DNA from: an uncultured Clostridium sp.
GTDB taxonomy: Bacteria; Bacillota; Clostridia; TANB77; CAG-508
Length of the DNA stretch: 36,022 nucleotides
Reading direction: 5' to 3'
NCBI GenBank assembly: GCA_948468275.1
Contig: CAOKHI010000019.1
Location: 1 to 36,022 of the forward strand
Position numbers and translations under genes: made by a program. This document shows positions 10,001 to 16,685 of the stretch, in pieces. Position 1 is the stretch's first letter, and every line of letters starts with the position of its first letter. Under the pieces are notes generated by a model that saw only the letters and a program-made list of their open reading frames with translations, searched no databases and was not told where the DNA came from.

Positions 10001-11755
10001 AGTGTATCAAATAGAAATCAGAATGTAGGTGGACTAATTGGTACAATGACTTATGGAGATTTAGAAAATGTGCATATAATTGGAGGAAATCTAACAGGAA
10101 CTAGTCGAGTAGGACTACTAGCAGGTTATGTAGGAGCATCTCATATAAAAGCAAGTAGCAGTAATGGAATAATAGAAGCAACAGGAACAGCTTGTGGAGG
10201 ACTAATAGGAGACGCTATTAACAATACGATAATTGAAAACTGCTATTCTCTTGGAAATGCCAGAGGAAATCAAGATGTAGGCGGATTAGTAGGAATATTA
10301 AGAGAATCTAATGTTGTAAATTGTTTTAGTGCATTAAAAGCACTTGGTAATGTAGGAATTTCAGGATTTATAGGAAAAGCAGAAAACAATTCTGTTGTTA
10401 AAAATAACATAGCACTAGGAAATCAAATGCAACAATACAAATTTGATGGAAGAACAGCAAATGACCAATTCACAAGATTTGAAGGGAATTATGAGTATGA
10501 AAATAATACAGGAATATCTACATTAACAAGAGATGATATTGACTTTACAGGAAAAATTAGTATAGCAACAAAACAAAATGTAATAAATGAAGAATTTTAT
10601 ACTAATACTTTAGGATGGAATATAGATATTTGGGAGTTTGCTAACATAGGTGAAGAGTGTATTCCAAAATTAAAAAATGCAGATCCAAATGAGAAAACAC
10701 TAATTAATAAAATAGACACATATTCTATACAATCAGCAGATGAATTTATAAATCTAATTAATTCGCATCCAGATGGTATATTTAACATAGAGAATGACAT
10801 AGATTTTTCAGGAAAAACTTATAAAATAGGAAGTACTGTAATACAAGAGTTTTATGGTGAGATTAAAGGAAATAATCATACAATAACTAACTTAACAAAC
10901 GCTACTTTGTTTGGAAAGTTTGAAGGAAAAGTAGATGCTTTAAATATGGAAAATTACAATTTTGGAGCAAAATGGAAAAATGGATTTATTGATTGGACTA
11001 CAAGTAATCCACTAAGATCAAAAGTAGCAGCATTTGCACTAAAAGCATATAATGCGACCTTTACTAATATGAAGTTTAGAAACATAATTGCCTTAGGAAA
11101 TACCTCAGTTTCTATAATTGTTGCTGAAGACGAAAACTGTAATTACGAAAATATTCATATTGAAAAAGCATATCTAAATGGTAGAAGTTATGGAAGCCAA
11201 ACATCAGCAATGGTTGCAGTTAAAACAGGAGGAAGCATTAAGAATTGCTATGTACAAGGGGAACTATATGCAAGTGGACAACAAAATGGTGGTGTAGTAT
11301 CATTAAGTCAAGGAGATGTTACTATTGAAAATGTAATAGCTAATATTTATATAAGTTGCAATGTAAGTCAAACATACCCTGATAATGCAATAACTTGGGG
11401 AGGATTTGTTGCAAAAGTAGGAAATGGCAACCTAACGGTTAAAAATTCAGCAATGATTAATAAATTAGCACAAACTAACAATCCAATTAATAAATTTATA
11501 GCAACCATAACACAAGACGCTAATGCAACTTTCGAAAATTGCTACCATAATGTAGAAGCAAATGGAATAGATAGTAGTATAGAAGGCATCAAAACAGCTA
11601 CAAATGCAGAATTACTAACTAAAAATTTCTATACAAACATATTAGGACTTGAAGAAAATATTTGGAACTTAGATAATATTATAGAAGAAGATATAAGAAG
11701 CGTAGATAATCAAGTAGTAAGATTTATCACATTTGGATTAAAAGATAATAAATAA
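1097..11755 (+). CDS. Giant M26/ZmpB-like surface zinc metalloprotease with N-terminal dockerin and GLUG repeats
   Basis: This protein has 3552 residues. The N-terminus has a hydrophobic segment (about 16-36), then a dockerin with two calcium loops (about 40-95). Residues about 110-930 are repeated Ig-like beta modules. A region around 950-1190 resembles the M26_N part of streptococcal ZmpB/IgA1 proteases (Y-H-G-F-P, then F-N-L-T-K-D-Y and K-P-L-F-D), followed by a first GLUG block (V-G-G-I-V-G). The catalytic motif is H-E-T-G-H at 1852-1856 with a downstream G-A-E-D in which E1884 is the likely third zinc ligand. This matches the M26 pattern better than M60. After the protease come about 1.04-kb repeated GLUG modules to the C-terminus. 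There is no LPxTG motif, so attachment is probably through the dockerin or the N-terminal membrane segment. Known M26 enzymes cut host mucosal proteins such as IgA1, but the substrate here is unknown. Ribosome site AGGGGATG. No in-frame CGG codon was seen in its 3552 codons. Confidence 0.85.
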   Translation: MEKILKSKIFQKNMLIKISIFVIIFLLISLGVIYATNANKGELNDDGIIDYSDASLLERHLINLELLPEEKRDNADLNNDGKITVTDLSLLIKKIENKREYNIEIINMDTPNYYPKKNEEIEITFGAYINYDDVSIQKVVINNQEYNVENLGNVYKLIHNVGEQSGKKEYHMTKVILNTGTEVKIDHTFAVSVLKAQPYIEESSYRLEETFEGKAYIDFNLVDEEQSITSAQFSVYEIGSQEGVEQTSEVAIMQTNITAGENHQEVIAEDGKSYRVIINVAYNAAKEKIEGKEYIGESFSYSKEFTMALDYQFSITNIKTLKDGQQSSKFAKKEPILIQFNSTNIAYENTNNTNFEPSTITINNKEYEVTKQEDNYIATIDGLEQIGENTITIDKVKLKNGKEITIQSQNSVVVMIDAQKPVVSNLQTQENIEEKNIKVTFELEDEAKSIQSAKVVLYDSGENIISSQDITKQEIENGTIEKNFTTKTTDKYIIKVIATYHETQDNLITDSVLIEKEIMANVFAKIKKAETNNIQLEKNENIKITYEIETNSTSEIAKIRVNNLDCIAKKVSNGIYEIVLQSGEQAKVLTLTTSKIIFENEAQANVENTILVNVLKDIPKIEEIKQEDNLAQNEVTVTFTIVDPDNSFITGKVQLVKPAGEGTQEQIMQEQTIQRDGEHGKVIFQNVEIDKEYTARFIANYNRYPEGDDNIVQNQVIKEAKIMLVGDYNLQVNDLKTANEEKYTKYFNKNEEITLSFNCSNATSFLPEKAIIDGKEYSLTRTQGTDIYTTKLPRLEESGVKEYKIETIILNNKRFLDVETQPKIKIEVLKQEPTVTSFRYKEDETDKNKIIANFNLNDIETTITNGTIVITDDHKNEIKTQSLVTNSNQIIFDKIDSEYYNIKVTANYDLDTNALGAGENEYSEKILLQEEIDFTQRKIQLKDIKDVQLYHIYHGFPMEIRNISSDEIIENPQNYVAKVQMKNMPDMYANVKACRIEQRKVLLELDVQNTVIYKGDEKQTKVEVPFGIMGNTGPSVSNESFESLLNRMRQNPTGTFNLTKDYDASEYEVDSLTYFGTGMFEGTINGNGYTIYNLQKPLFDEIERATIKNLVIEDAYITNKVGEWQKGIIANEIYNKTTISNVHIKNSTIATFGSFYTFGPIAGRLSGSRVEKCSVTNLSIVAQKGVASRRVGGIVGEIGYGSTIEDCYVTGDIQGSWEVGGIVGGVQDSMYQQNTIKHCISKVNIKGTAGPANVGGIAGNANGAGRIKLIQNISLAQGSKSYKTHGSAITLDTDTFNYEMIESNLTSNAENSNGQIKEFAKDEFSGEFCLEQAGFSDQVWNLDNKNYENIPTLKGYDPNSKQEGASSGNYIPDIERLKKMQDYDSKKEVAYSNLYKLMPFFDSKYLVVDGARISEDHILNQKQIKTILPYNDKDEFVLTLTEENYQSIDHINVIFTDDTTKQYKLKFKNMNNHVVSYKIEEIGIEYNFDKYVVKQDAEIVQQLVNYIKTLDYNRDLKPLVGEINLGNRIYADFFEETIKTEENAKQFVINFLGNMNGYSITMDNSILNQYIYDYLTKITNKLKQAIFAYNYYSRFYGFEINNMKISDVIFFKGEIYKKGANTNNLINLFLKSSSLGSHISYVFYEETLGPCVGFTTIPEFVEHNIKMFANNQDPDDWFTENFNGMLVETPAKGYEDSVDYRAWTQLKKQKKFILPMLTLPEDSGYMISAPTTFLVGSQRLYVRNPEDETQVANLRRLMQNFADQIGVFYTTTAGFIEASILNKVCDVSIDTTVLPVLGEQKKGKSTDRFCKNFNELLNEWFTIRAVAAYSGGERIYYVVDNTLTSYGRTWSHETGHNQCNFVFFKRNGFRPVGGCNNNDGSGAEDYTDGNTTQGFGDGAVNFNLSYNFNSNQVITTNLTTERINTTEKIESYYKRMFEAIDFLDYAEAKAFLQLTPEEQSKVAVQIYYPNAPGNYANVGWKPITKEEFEAMNLKTIEDIYDNQITIKPGVTAPVTQTGEQGLYGSEHMYIRRWYQPFNEKGRTHTYGFTYTSWQMLGIGGYDGGYVTYFSGKSKNDLDAIQKVTKDPTMTWKKFKTQRYELMENSWNTIPYLNADDLVEKYVEALRLDATNNDRNVSNSTNIRRMNYHYLKRVTDDFRAEVLDGNIQKIHIKNAEEFKQNLTQNPNAYYVLDNDIDLSSITEGNAIVDGYFMGKLDGQGHKLTKNTIPIFNAIKFAHISNLQVENSNITSNQMNVGALAKTLEYSQLEDVQGNNITITATNKQIGALIGSMANSFVKNVHLTQTNISGTTRVGGISGYVGQSRVEESTVNGITRSTGNAVGGLLGEVYSKTTVRNCYSIGEVQGNQDIGGLIGYVNTSYIINCFSNTKATGNAGTSSFVGQTTNNSIIKNNITLVNQTVGYKFDGRTAADKFANFSGNYENKANVGRSTTTRTGIDFTGKITEVEESEIKKESFYTQTLTWDNNIWDFSRITNGGLPKLKNDDPNNVTTTGERYSITNVEEFERLLKEHREATFVIEQDIDLSSLESTTTIIDGVFMGRIEGNNHTLRGNKVPIFHTARYTYIANLKIEGSNINKNETEVGALAKIADNVELKNVIGKDITVVNTRDNTGGLIGIMTYGNLENVHVIGGNIKGANRVGTHSGYVGYSNIKACSSNGIATGSGNSVGGFMGEITNGTIIENCYSRGKATGNQNVGGFVGLLSKASTVMNSLSTTKVDGTEGIGGFIGQSITNSTVKNNISLGNQTKQHYKFDARTVQEQLEKYEGNYEYEGNKGISTLTRQDIDFTGKISVANRQNVTSKEFYTNTLGWNEDIWDFSTISNCNTPTLKNNDPNQTMQIDIPVHYIHNAEEFQNLIEQYPDDNFILEQDIDLSTLDSTTTIINGEFVGEIDGKNYNLRGNTVPIFHTIRYTKLSNLKLEGSNINKNETDVGALAKIADKVELRNIVAKDISVSNRNQNVGGLIGTMTYGDLENVHIIGGNLTGTSRVGLLAGYVGASHIKASSSNGIIEATGTACGGLIGDAINNTIIENCYSLGNARGNQDVGGLVGILRESNVVNCFSALKALGNVGISGFIGKAENNSVVKNNIALGNQMQQYKFDGRTANDQFTRFEGNYEYENNTGISTLTRDDIDFTGKISIATKQNVINEEFYTNTLGWNIDIWEFANIGEECIPKLKNADPNEKTLINKIDTYSIQSADEFINLINSHPDGIFNIENDIDFSGKTYKIGSTVIQEFYGEIKGNNHTITNLTNATLFGKFEGKVDALNMENYNFGAKWKNGFIDWTTSNPLRSKVAAFALKAYNATFTNMKFRNIIALGNTSVSIIVAEDENCNYENIHIEKAYLNGRSYGSQTSAMVAVKTGGSIKNCYVQGELYASGQQNGGVVSLSQGDVTIENVIANIYISCNVSQTYPDNAITWGGFVAKVGNGNLTVKNSAMINKLAQTNNPINKFIATITQDANATFENCYHNVEANGIDSSIEGIKTATNAELLTKNFYTNILGLEENIWNLDNIIEEDIRSVDNQVVRFITFGLKDNK
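7604..11755 (+). repeat. Four tandem ~1.04-kb coding repeats (GLUG modules)
   Basis: The repeat anchor D-I-D-L-S (or D-I-D-F-S) recurs at about 7675, 8711, 9754 and 10796, a period of 1036-1043 bp. Each unit starts with a short A-E-E-F-type helix, passes through V-G-A-L-A-K and G-G-L-I-G-type GLUG strands, and ends in W-D-F/N-D-P-N. Units 2 and 3 are the most alike, and unit 4 is divergent and lacks most GLUG strands. A related unit lies before the protease domain near 4230-5170. Confidence 0.8.
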
Positions 11756-11780
11756 AAAAGACATTAGTCAAAAAAATAAA

Positions 11781-11825
11781 TGAACCTAAATTATTAGAAA
11801 ATATAATAATTTGGGTTCATTATTA
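11781..11825 (+). terminator. Hairpin terminator after the giant protease gene
   Basis: A 16-bp stem (TGAACCTAAATTATTA at 11781-11796, partner at 11804-11819, one G-T pair) starts 25 bp after the stop codon and is followed by a short T-rich stretch. The U tract is weak, so it may be leaky. Confidence 0.6.
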
Positions 11826-11915
11826 TATGTACAAAATACTTTTACATAAAAATAGAAAATATATAATATTACAGGAAATGCTTAGAAATATAGGAAAAAA
11901 CAGCAATAGTATATA

Positions 11916-11944
11916 TTGACGAAGTAAAAAAAAAATGTTATAAT
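11916..11944 (+). promoter_or_regulatory. SigA-type promoter for the transglutaminase gene
   Basis: TTGACG (11916-11921), a 17-bp spacer and a perfect TATAAT (11939-11944) lie 52 bp before the ATG at 11997. This is the best-matching promoter in the window. Confidence 0.8.
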
Positions 11945-11996
11945 TTTAAGAGTTATGTATACAATATTTTAAAAATGAAAGAGAGGAAAAAAATTT

Positions 11997-13388
11997 ATGA
12001 AATTAAAAAAACTAATCGTAGGAATGTTATTAATTGCAATATTTATTACACAAATTAATATCATTCCATTTAACAATTCTGCATATGCGCAAGAAGCACA
12101 AAACACGACAAATGATCAGAAATTCCATTACCAACAATTAGATAGTACAGCAAAGAAAATATATGATGGAATATGTGAAATGTATGAGCAAGGAATCTTA
12201 AAAACAGGTACAGAAAGTTTTGACCTTGCTAAAGATGACAAATATGTAACACAAGAACAACTTGAAAATTATATGAAAGGGAATAACGAATTAAAAGTAG
12301 CGATGAATGCAGCAAGATATGCATTTTATGCAGACTATCCAGAGGTTTTTTATATACAAATTCAAAAACTAAACCTTAGGGTAACAAAAGATGCACAAAA
12401 TAGATATCATGCAAATATTGGTTCAGGAAGTTTAAAAGATTATTATGTAGATGGATTTACAAGCGAAGAACAAGTTGAAGAAGAATTAGTAGCTTTTAAT
12501 GATGTAGTAAATCAAATCGCAGAAGAAGCAAAAAATCTTAATGTAGAAGAAGGTAAAGAGTTAGTAACAGAACAAATAAAATATGTACATAACAAAATTA
12601 TAAGAAATACATCTTACAGATTAGAAAGTGACTGCACAGAGGGAAATGAAGGATTTATATCAACTCCTTATGGAGCACTTGTAAAAAAGCAAGCAGTATG
12701 TGAAGGATATGCAAGATCATTAAAAATAGTTTTAGATAAACTAGGAATTAATAATATATTAGTACAAGGAACACATCAATCAGATGGAGCAGCCGCAGTT
12801 CCTCATATGTGGAACTATGTGGAAATAGAAAAACAAACACCTACAAGAGCAATACAAAAAGTCTGGTATGCAATAGATGCAACATTAGATGATCCTTTTT
12901 TACGTGATACTACTTTAGATCCTACACATCCAGATTTTAAACCAGGAGACGATATACAAGAAGGGTTTGAAAATACAAGATATTGTTTAGTTGGAACAGA
13001 AACTATGAATAAAGAACATGTTGCAATAGAAACAGTAGAAGCTGCAGGAAATTATGTATTTAGATATCCAGAATTAAACGTAGAAGACTATGGTATTGAC
13101 AATGTAACTAATGTAAATGGATTATTAGTAAAATATAAACAAGATGGAACAGAAACTGAAGAATATAAAGCTGGTGATTTCTATATTAGTTATAATGAAA
13201 AAGGATACGCAGAAAATGCACAAGACGAAAAATATATATTAATGAAATATCATGAATATAAACCAGGTGATGATAAATGGATAGAAGGTAATTGGGGATA
13301 TATGAATCCTGAATTATATGCACCAGGAGCATTTAATGATAATGGAAACCATATATATATATATCTGTTCCAAACTCAGAATATGTAG
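11997..13388 (+). CDS. Secreted transglutaminase-like protein, N-terminal part (frameshifted)
   Basis: This 463-residue reading frame has a signal peptide (about 1-31, ending near A-Y-A) and a transglutaminase/protease-like core. The Cys-His-Asp triad is visible as C235 in A-V-C-E-G-Y-A, H270 in P-H-M-W-N-Y and D294 in Y-A-I-D-A-T. Such domains crosslink or cleave amide bonds outside the cell. The frame ends prematurely after an (AT)7 tract at 13351-13364. The downstream frame is open across the junction and continues the protein (V-P-N-S-E-Y-V-E-F) to 15793. With one AT unit fewer the whole would be about 1264 residues: transglutaminase, unknown region, Ig-like domain, cohesin and dockerin. 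Ribosome site GAGAGG is 10 bp before the ATG. It may be a phase-variable gene, a recent mutation or a read error. Confidence 0.8.
   Translation: MKLKKLIVGMLLIAIFITQINIIPFNNSAYAQEAQNTTNDQKFHYQQLDSTAKKIYDGICEMYEQGILKTGTESFDLAKDDKYVTQEQLENYMKGNNELKVAMNAARYAFYADYPEVFYIQIQKLNLRVTKDAQNRYHANIGSGSLKDYYVDGFTSEEQVEEELVAFNDVVNQIAEEAKNLNVEEGKELVTEQIKYVHNKIIRNTSYRLESDCTEGNEGFISTPYGALVKKQAVCEGYARSLKIVLDKLGINNILVQGTHQSDGAAAVPHMWNYVEIEKQTPTRAIQKVWYAIDATLDDPFLRDTTLDPTHPDFKPGDDIQEGFENTRYCLVGTETMNKEHVAIETVEAAGNYVFRYPELNVEDYGIDNVTNVNGLLVKYKQDGTETEEYKAGDFYISYNEKGYAENAQDEKYILMKYHEYKPGDDKWIEGNWGYMNPELYAPGAFNDNGNHIYIYLFQTQNM
13351..13364 (+). repeat. (AT)7 dinucleotide tract at the frameshift
   Basis: Seven AT units sit exactly where the transglutaminase frame is lost. 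Removing one unit (2 bp) joins the two open frames with no other change. There is no CGG here, so this is unlike the five recoding sites elsewhere in the window. Confidence 0.85.
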
Positions 13389-15793
13389 AATTCGCAGTAA
13401 CAACATTAGCACCTTCAACAGATCCTTTAAAACAATATACATATCAAGGAGATGGAACAGACTTTGTTGCACAAACAGGAAAACTATATAATCCAAGTGG
13501 AATTTATAAATCAAAACCATATATAAAAACTCAAACACCAAAACCAACAGCAACACTTTCAGTAGGTCCAACTTATCATGTAGATGTTACTTATGATGAT
13601 GATCTAGTTTTTGAAGAAGGAGTAACACAACCAGGATATAGAATGGAATCAACAGGTTCAACAGGAGCAGAAAAATCAGAAATAACAAATTTCGAATTTG
13701 ACGGAAAAAACAGAATAACATTCGATTTAAAATTTAGTCAAATGTATGCTGATGATGGAGCAAATTATAGAATTTATGTTACAGGATTAGTAGGAAAAAA
13801 TAGTGGAAAAGCACCATTAGAAATATCATATGGAGCATCAAATATAATTGCATGTTCATATAGTATGAATAAATCAAAAAATTGGGAAGTATTTGCAAGA
13901 CCAACTCTTCTAGAAAATGAAGATCTTTCATTAAAAGATTGGCAAACAAGTGATGGAACACCAGTATCAGATAAACTAAAAAGTAGAATAGCACTAGTAG
14001 CAACAAGAACAACTCAAACACAAAAAGAAACTATGAACGATTTAATGGAAAATGAATTACCAAATCAAGAAGTACTTACAAGTGAAACTTATAATATTTC
14101 ATTAAATGTATGTAAAAAATATGTTGTAAAAACAGGACATAGATTAAGATTATCACTTGGATTTCCAGAAGGTTATGGTCCAGAAGATGCAGGAGTAACA
14201 TTTAAAGCATATCATTTTATGAGAAATGACAAAGGAGAAGTAACAGGTGTTGAAGAAATTCCATGTGTTGTTACACAATATGGTCTAGTTGTTACATGTA
14301 ATTCTTTTAGCCCATTTGCTATAGCAGTATTAGAAAATGATGGAACACAAGTATCACAAGATAAAACAGTAATAGTATCAGATACAGAAGGTGGAACAAT
14401 TACAGGAGCTAATAGAGAAGAAGGAAATATTATTACACTTAAAGAAAATGAATCAAAAACACTTAATATCAAAGCAGATGAAGGATATGAAATAGAATCA
14501 ATAACAGTCTGTGGAGAAGTAAAAGATATGACTCAAATTGAAAATAAAGAAGAAACATCAATTAATGTAAACTATGGAGATATTAAAGATGGAAACTGTA
14601 TTGTTGAAGTTAAATTTGTTGCAAAAGAAGTACTTCAAGTTGAACAAAGCAAGGGAGAAAGAGCAGTAGAACCAGAAGTAATACCTGCAACAGCTAAAAT
14701 ACCAACTGAAAAAACAGCAAGCTTAAATAATACACTAACAATCAATAGTGAGGTAGAAGAAACACAAGGAATAGTTACATATCAATGGTATAAAGATGGA
14801 ACAAGATTAGAAGGAAAAACTAATAAAGTTCTAACAATACAAGATGCAAAAGAAACAGACTCAGGAGAATATGTATTAAAAGTTACTACAACAGTAGGTA
14901 CAGTAAGTAAAGAAACAAGTAGTAATGTGTGTGTAGTAGATATTAGAGGATTTGTAACATCTATAACATCTGCAAATGAAGCACAAGATATACAAAAAAT
15001 AGAGCCAGGTCAAGAATTTGAATTAAACTTTAATATAGATTCATTCAATAATATAGGACAAGGACTAGTTTCTTTAACAGGTCAATTAGAATATGATTCT
15101 AACGTTTTAGAAAGAATTAGTATTACACAACAAAATGGTTGGAAATCAGACAGAAACTCATTTAATGAAGAAAATTTGAAATTTATAATAGAGAATGATG
15201 ACTATGTAACACAAGCAGGAACTATGTTCAAAATTAAATTTAAAGCAAAAGATACACTAACAGAAGCTACAAAAACAATAGTTAAAATAAAAGGTGTTAC
15301 AGCAAGTGGTGGATATGGAGTAATCATATCAAATGATGCAGAAATAGAAGTTGGAATAAAAGAAAAAATAGAAGAACCAGAAGTATTTAGTTCTGAAAAA
15401 TATATTATAAATGACCAAGATAAAGACATTTCAAGAGTAGCTCCAAAAACAACAATAGCACAATTTAAAGGAAACGTAACAACAAATCAAACTTTAGTAT
15501 TTACAGACAAAGAAGGAAATACACTAAGTGATGATACAGTTCTTAAAACAGGTGTAAAAGTAAAAGTTGGAAAAACTTTAGAATATACAATTATAGTAAC
15601 AGGAGATATTGACCAAGATGCACAAATTTCAGTTAATGACCTTGCAAAAATAAAATTACATTTAATTGAACAAGAACTAATTACAGGAATTAGCTTAAAA
15701 GCAGCAGATATAGATGGCGACAATCAAATTACAGTTAATGATGTAGCACAATTAAAATTATTACTAATTGGATTGTTTGAAATAGAAATATAA
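13364..15793 (+). CDS. C-terminal part of the transglutaminase protein: Ig-like, cohesin and dockerin domains
   Basis: The frame is open from 13343 and its first internal ATG is at 13643, which has no convincing ribosome site, so this is best read as the continuation of the gene starting at 11997. Counting residues from that ATG, it shows a repeat-like beta domain (about 250-330), an Ig-like domain with Y-Q-W-Y-K-D-G and D-S-G-E-Y (about 345-435), a cohesin-like domain with L-E-Y-D and Q-N-G-W-K (about 440-570), the same linker domain as in the 137-1066 protein, and a C-terminal dockerin with two calcium loops. The last ~150 residues are clearly homologous to the end of the first protein in the window. 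If the frame is restored, the enzyme carries its own cohesin and dockerin. Confidence 0.75.
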   Translation, partial: SVPNSEYVEFAVTTLAPSTDPLKQYTYQGDGTDFVAQTGKLYNPSGIYKSKPYIKTQTPKPTATLSVGPTYHVDVTYDDDLVFEEGVTQPGYRMESTGSTGAEKSEITNFEFDGKNRITFDLKFSQMYADDGANYRIYVTGLVGKNSGKAPLEISYGASNIIACSYSMNKSKNWEVFARPTLLENEDLSLKDWQTSDGTPVSDKLKSRIALVATRTTQTQKETMNDLMENELPNQEVLTSETYNISLNVCKKYVVKTGHRLRLSLGFPEGYGPEDAGVTFKAYHFMRNDKGEVTGVEEIPCVVTQYGLVVTCNSFSPFAIAVLENDGTQVSQDKTVIVSDTEGGTITGANREEGNIITLKENESKTLNIKADEGYEIESITVCGEVKDMTQIENKEETSINVNYGDIKDGNCIVEVKFVAKEVLQVEQSKGERAVEPEVIPATAKIPTEKTASLNNTLTINSEVEETQGIVTYQWYKDGTRLEGKTNKVLTIQDAKETDSGEYVLKVTTTVGTVSKETSSNVCVVDIRGFVTSITSANEAQDIQKIEPGQEFELNFNIDSFNNIGQGLVSLTGQLEYDSNVLERISITQQNGWKSDRNSFNEENLKFIIENDDYVTQAGTMFKIKFKAKDTLTEATKTIVKIKGVTASGGYGVIISNDAEIEVGIKEKIEEPEVFSSEKYIINDQDKDISRVAPKTTIAQFKGNVTTNQTLVFTDKEGNTLSDDTVLKTGVKVKVGKTLEYTIIVTGDIDQDAQISVNDLAKIKLHLIEQELITGISLKAADIDGDNQITVNDVAQLKLLLIGLFEIEI

Positions 15794-15838
15794 AAATAAG
15801 TTTAACAACAATGTAAGTAATAAAAATTAAATATAAAT

Positions 15839-15882
15839 AAAAAAGTAACTAAAAGTTATGAAACTTATAGTTACTTTTTTTT
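15839..15882 (+). terminator. Strong intrinsic terminator
   Basis: A perfect 13-bp stem (AAAAAAGTAACTA at 15839-15851, partner 15868-15880) is followed by a T run on the + strand and preceded by an A run, so it could stop transcription from both sides. Confidence 0.85.
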
Positions 15883-15911
15883 ACTAATTTACAAATAATA
15901 TGATAAAAATT

Positions 15912-15970
15912 TATCTATCACAGAGCAAATATCTATATGGGCAGGTTTTCTGAGAAAACATCCAGTAAAC
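15912..15970 (+). pseudogene. Remnant of a deleted serine recombinase gene
   Basis: The stretch contains ATCACAGA and ATATGGGCAGGTTTTCT, which match the intact recombinase near 29157 and 29190 in the same order. After it the text jumps to the 3' end of the recombinase (core repeat at 15971). About 660 bp of the gene are therefore missing. The rest of 15794-16130 holds a terminator, the core repeat, a 7-bp hairpin (16023-16048) and a promoter, but no gene. Confidence 0.55.
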
Positions 15971-15993
15971 TTATAACTTTAGTGTTGTTAAAA
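15971..15993 (+). repeat. Left copy of a 23-bp direct repeat (attL-like core)
   Basis: It begins TTATAACTTTAGTG and ends GTTAAAA, and is identical to 29865-29887. The flanking AAA[C/T] also matches. The right copy overlaps the last codons of the serine recombinase gene, the usual layout of an attachment site. Confidence 0.6.
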
Positions 15994-16054
15994 ATCAGTA
16001 ATGATATAAACTATTAAATCAAGAGAAAGTAATTGAAGTTTCTTTCTCGTTTGT

Positions 16055-16084
16055 TTGATTCATGAGGAATACCTATGATATAAT
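16055..16084 (+). promoter_or_regulatory. Promoter for the small membrane protein
   Basis: TTGATT (16055-16060), an 18-bp spacer and an extended -10 TG-A-TATAAT (16079-16084). The -10 plus the next 13 bp (16079-16097) recur at 27004-27022 with one mismatch. Confidence 0.6.
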
Positions 16085-16130
16085 CATCTAGATAACTAGT
16101 AATTTTTTGTTTAGATTGGAGAAAGAAAAT

Positions 16131-16511
16131 ATGAAAGAATCAAAAGTCATAACATTTATAGGAGGATTTTATATATTTGGAGGAATTATTGTATTGTTGT
16201 CATTGATATTTAATGGTAGTGGTTTCAATATGATATTTGGTGTACCAAATATTCCAGATTATATTGTAAAATTATTAGTAGGTATTATATATATACCATT
16301 AGGTTATTTGTATATAAATAGGATAAAAAATTCAAACTGGATAATATTAGCATTGGCTATTATATTCTTTTGCATTAGTGCTTCTTTGACAACAGAATTT
16401 AATGCACAACCATTTATAGGAAACTTGATATATTCTTTGTTTGTTATAATTGCAACCATTGTGAGAAGAAAAGAGTTTATAAATAGTTTGAATATAATAA
16501 TAAAAAAATAA
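16131..16511 (+). CDS. Small four-helix membrane protein, function unknown
   Basis: The protein has 126 residues with about four hydrophobic segments (roughly 8-28, 40-60, 68-88 and 95-113) and a lysine-rich end. I chose the ATG at 16131 because TTGGAGAAAG lies just before it. A TTG at 16107 in the same frame has no ribosome site. I do not recognise a family. It has its own promoter and terminator, so it is a single-gene unit at the left edge of the element. Confidence 0.6.
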   Translation: MKESKVITFIGGFYIFGGIIVLLSLIFNGSGFNMIFGVPNIPDYIVKLLVGIIYIPLGYLYINRIKNSNWIILALAIIFFCISASLTTEFNAQPFIGNLIYSLFVIIATIVRRKEFINSLNIIIKK

Positions 16512-16540
16512 TAGGTAACTATAAAATTACAATAAGTGTG

Positions 16541-16575
16541 GCAAGTAATTTTCAACTTAATTACTTGCAATTTAT
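16541..16575 (+). terminator. Hairpin terminator after the small membrane protein
   Basis: A perfect 10-bp stem (GCAAGTAATT at 16541-16550, partner 16559-16568) with an 8-nt loop. A TG-A-TATAAT box (16575-16583) follows directly and may be an extra upstream promoter for the toxin-antitoxin pair. Confidence 0.5.
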
Positions 16576-16626
16576 GATATAATCGAAACATAAGATAGTA
16601 ATTTTTTGAGAATTAATAAAAAAATA

Positions 16627-16655
16627 TTGACTACATATCAATATTTTGATAATAT
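16627..16655 (+). promoter_or_regulatory. Toxin-antitoxin promoter with overlapping operator palindrome
   Basis: TTGACT (16627-16632) is followed after 17 bp by TAATAT (16650-16655). An inverted repeat TATCAA-4-TTGATA (16636-16651) lies in the spacer and overlaps the -10. This is where Phd/YefM antitoxins usually bind to repress their own operon. Operator function is inferred. Confidence 0.45.
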
Positions 16656-16685
16656 ATGTATATAATATTAATGGAGGTGTTTATT

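Noticed and set aside
1097..11755. Assigning the giant protease to the M60 (enhancin) family
   Set aside because: The H-E-T-G-H plus G-A-E-D arrangement, the GLUG repeats and the K-P-L-F-D region fit M26/ZmpB better.
13351..13364. Counting the transglutaminase frameshift as another CGG recoding case
   Set aside because: No CGG is present and the shift needed is -1/+2, not +1. An AT-tract slip explains it.
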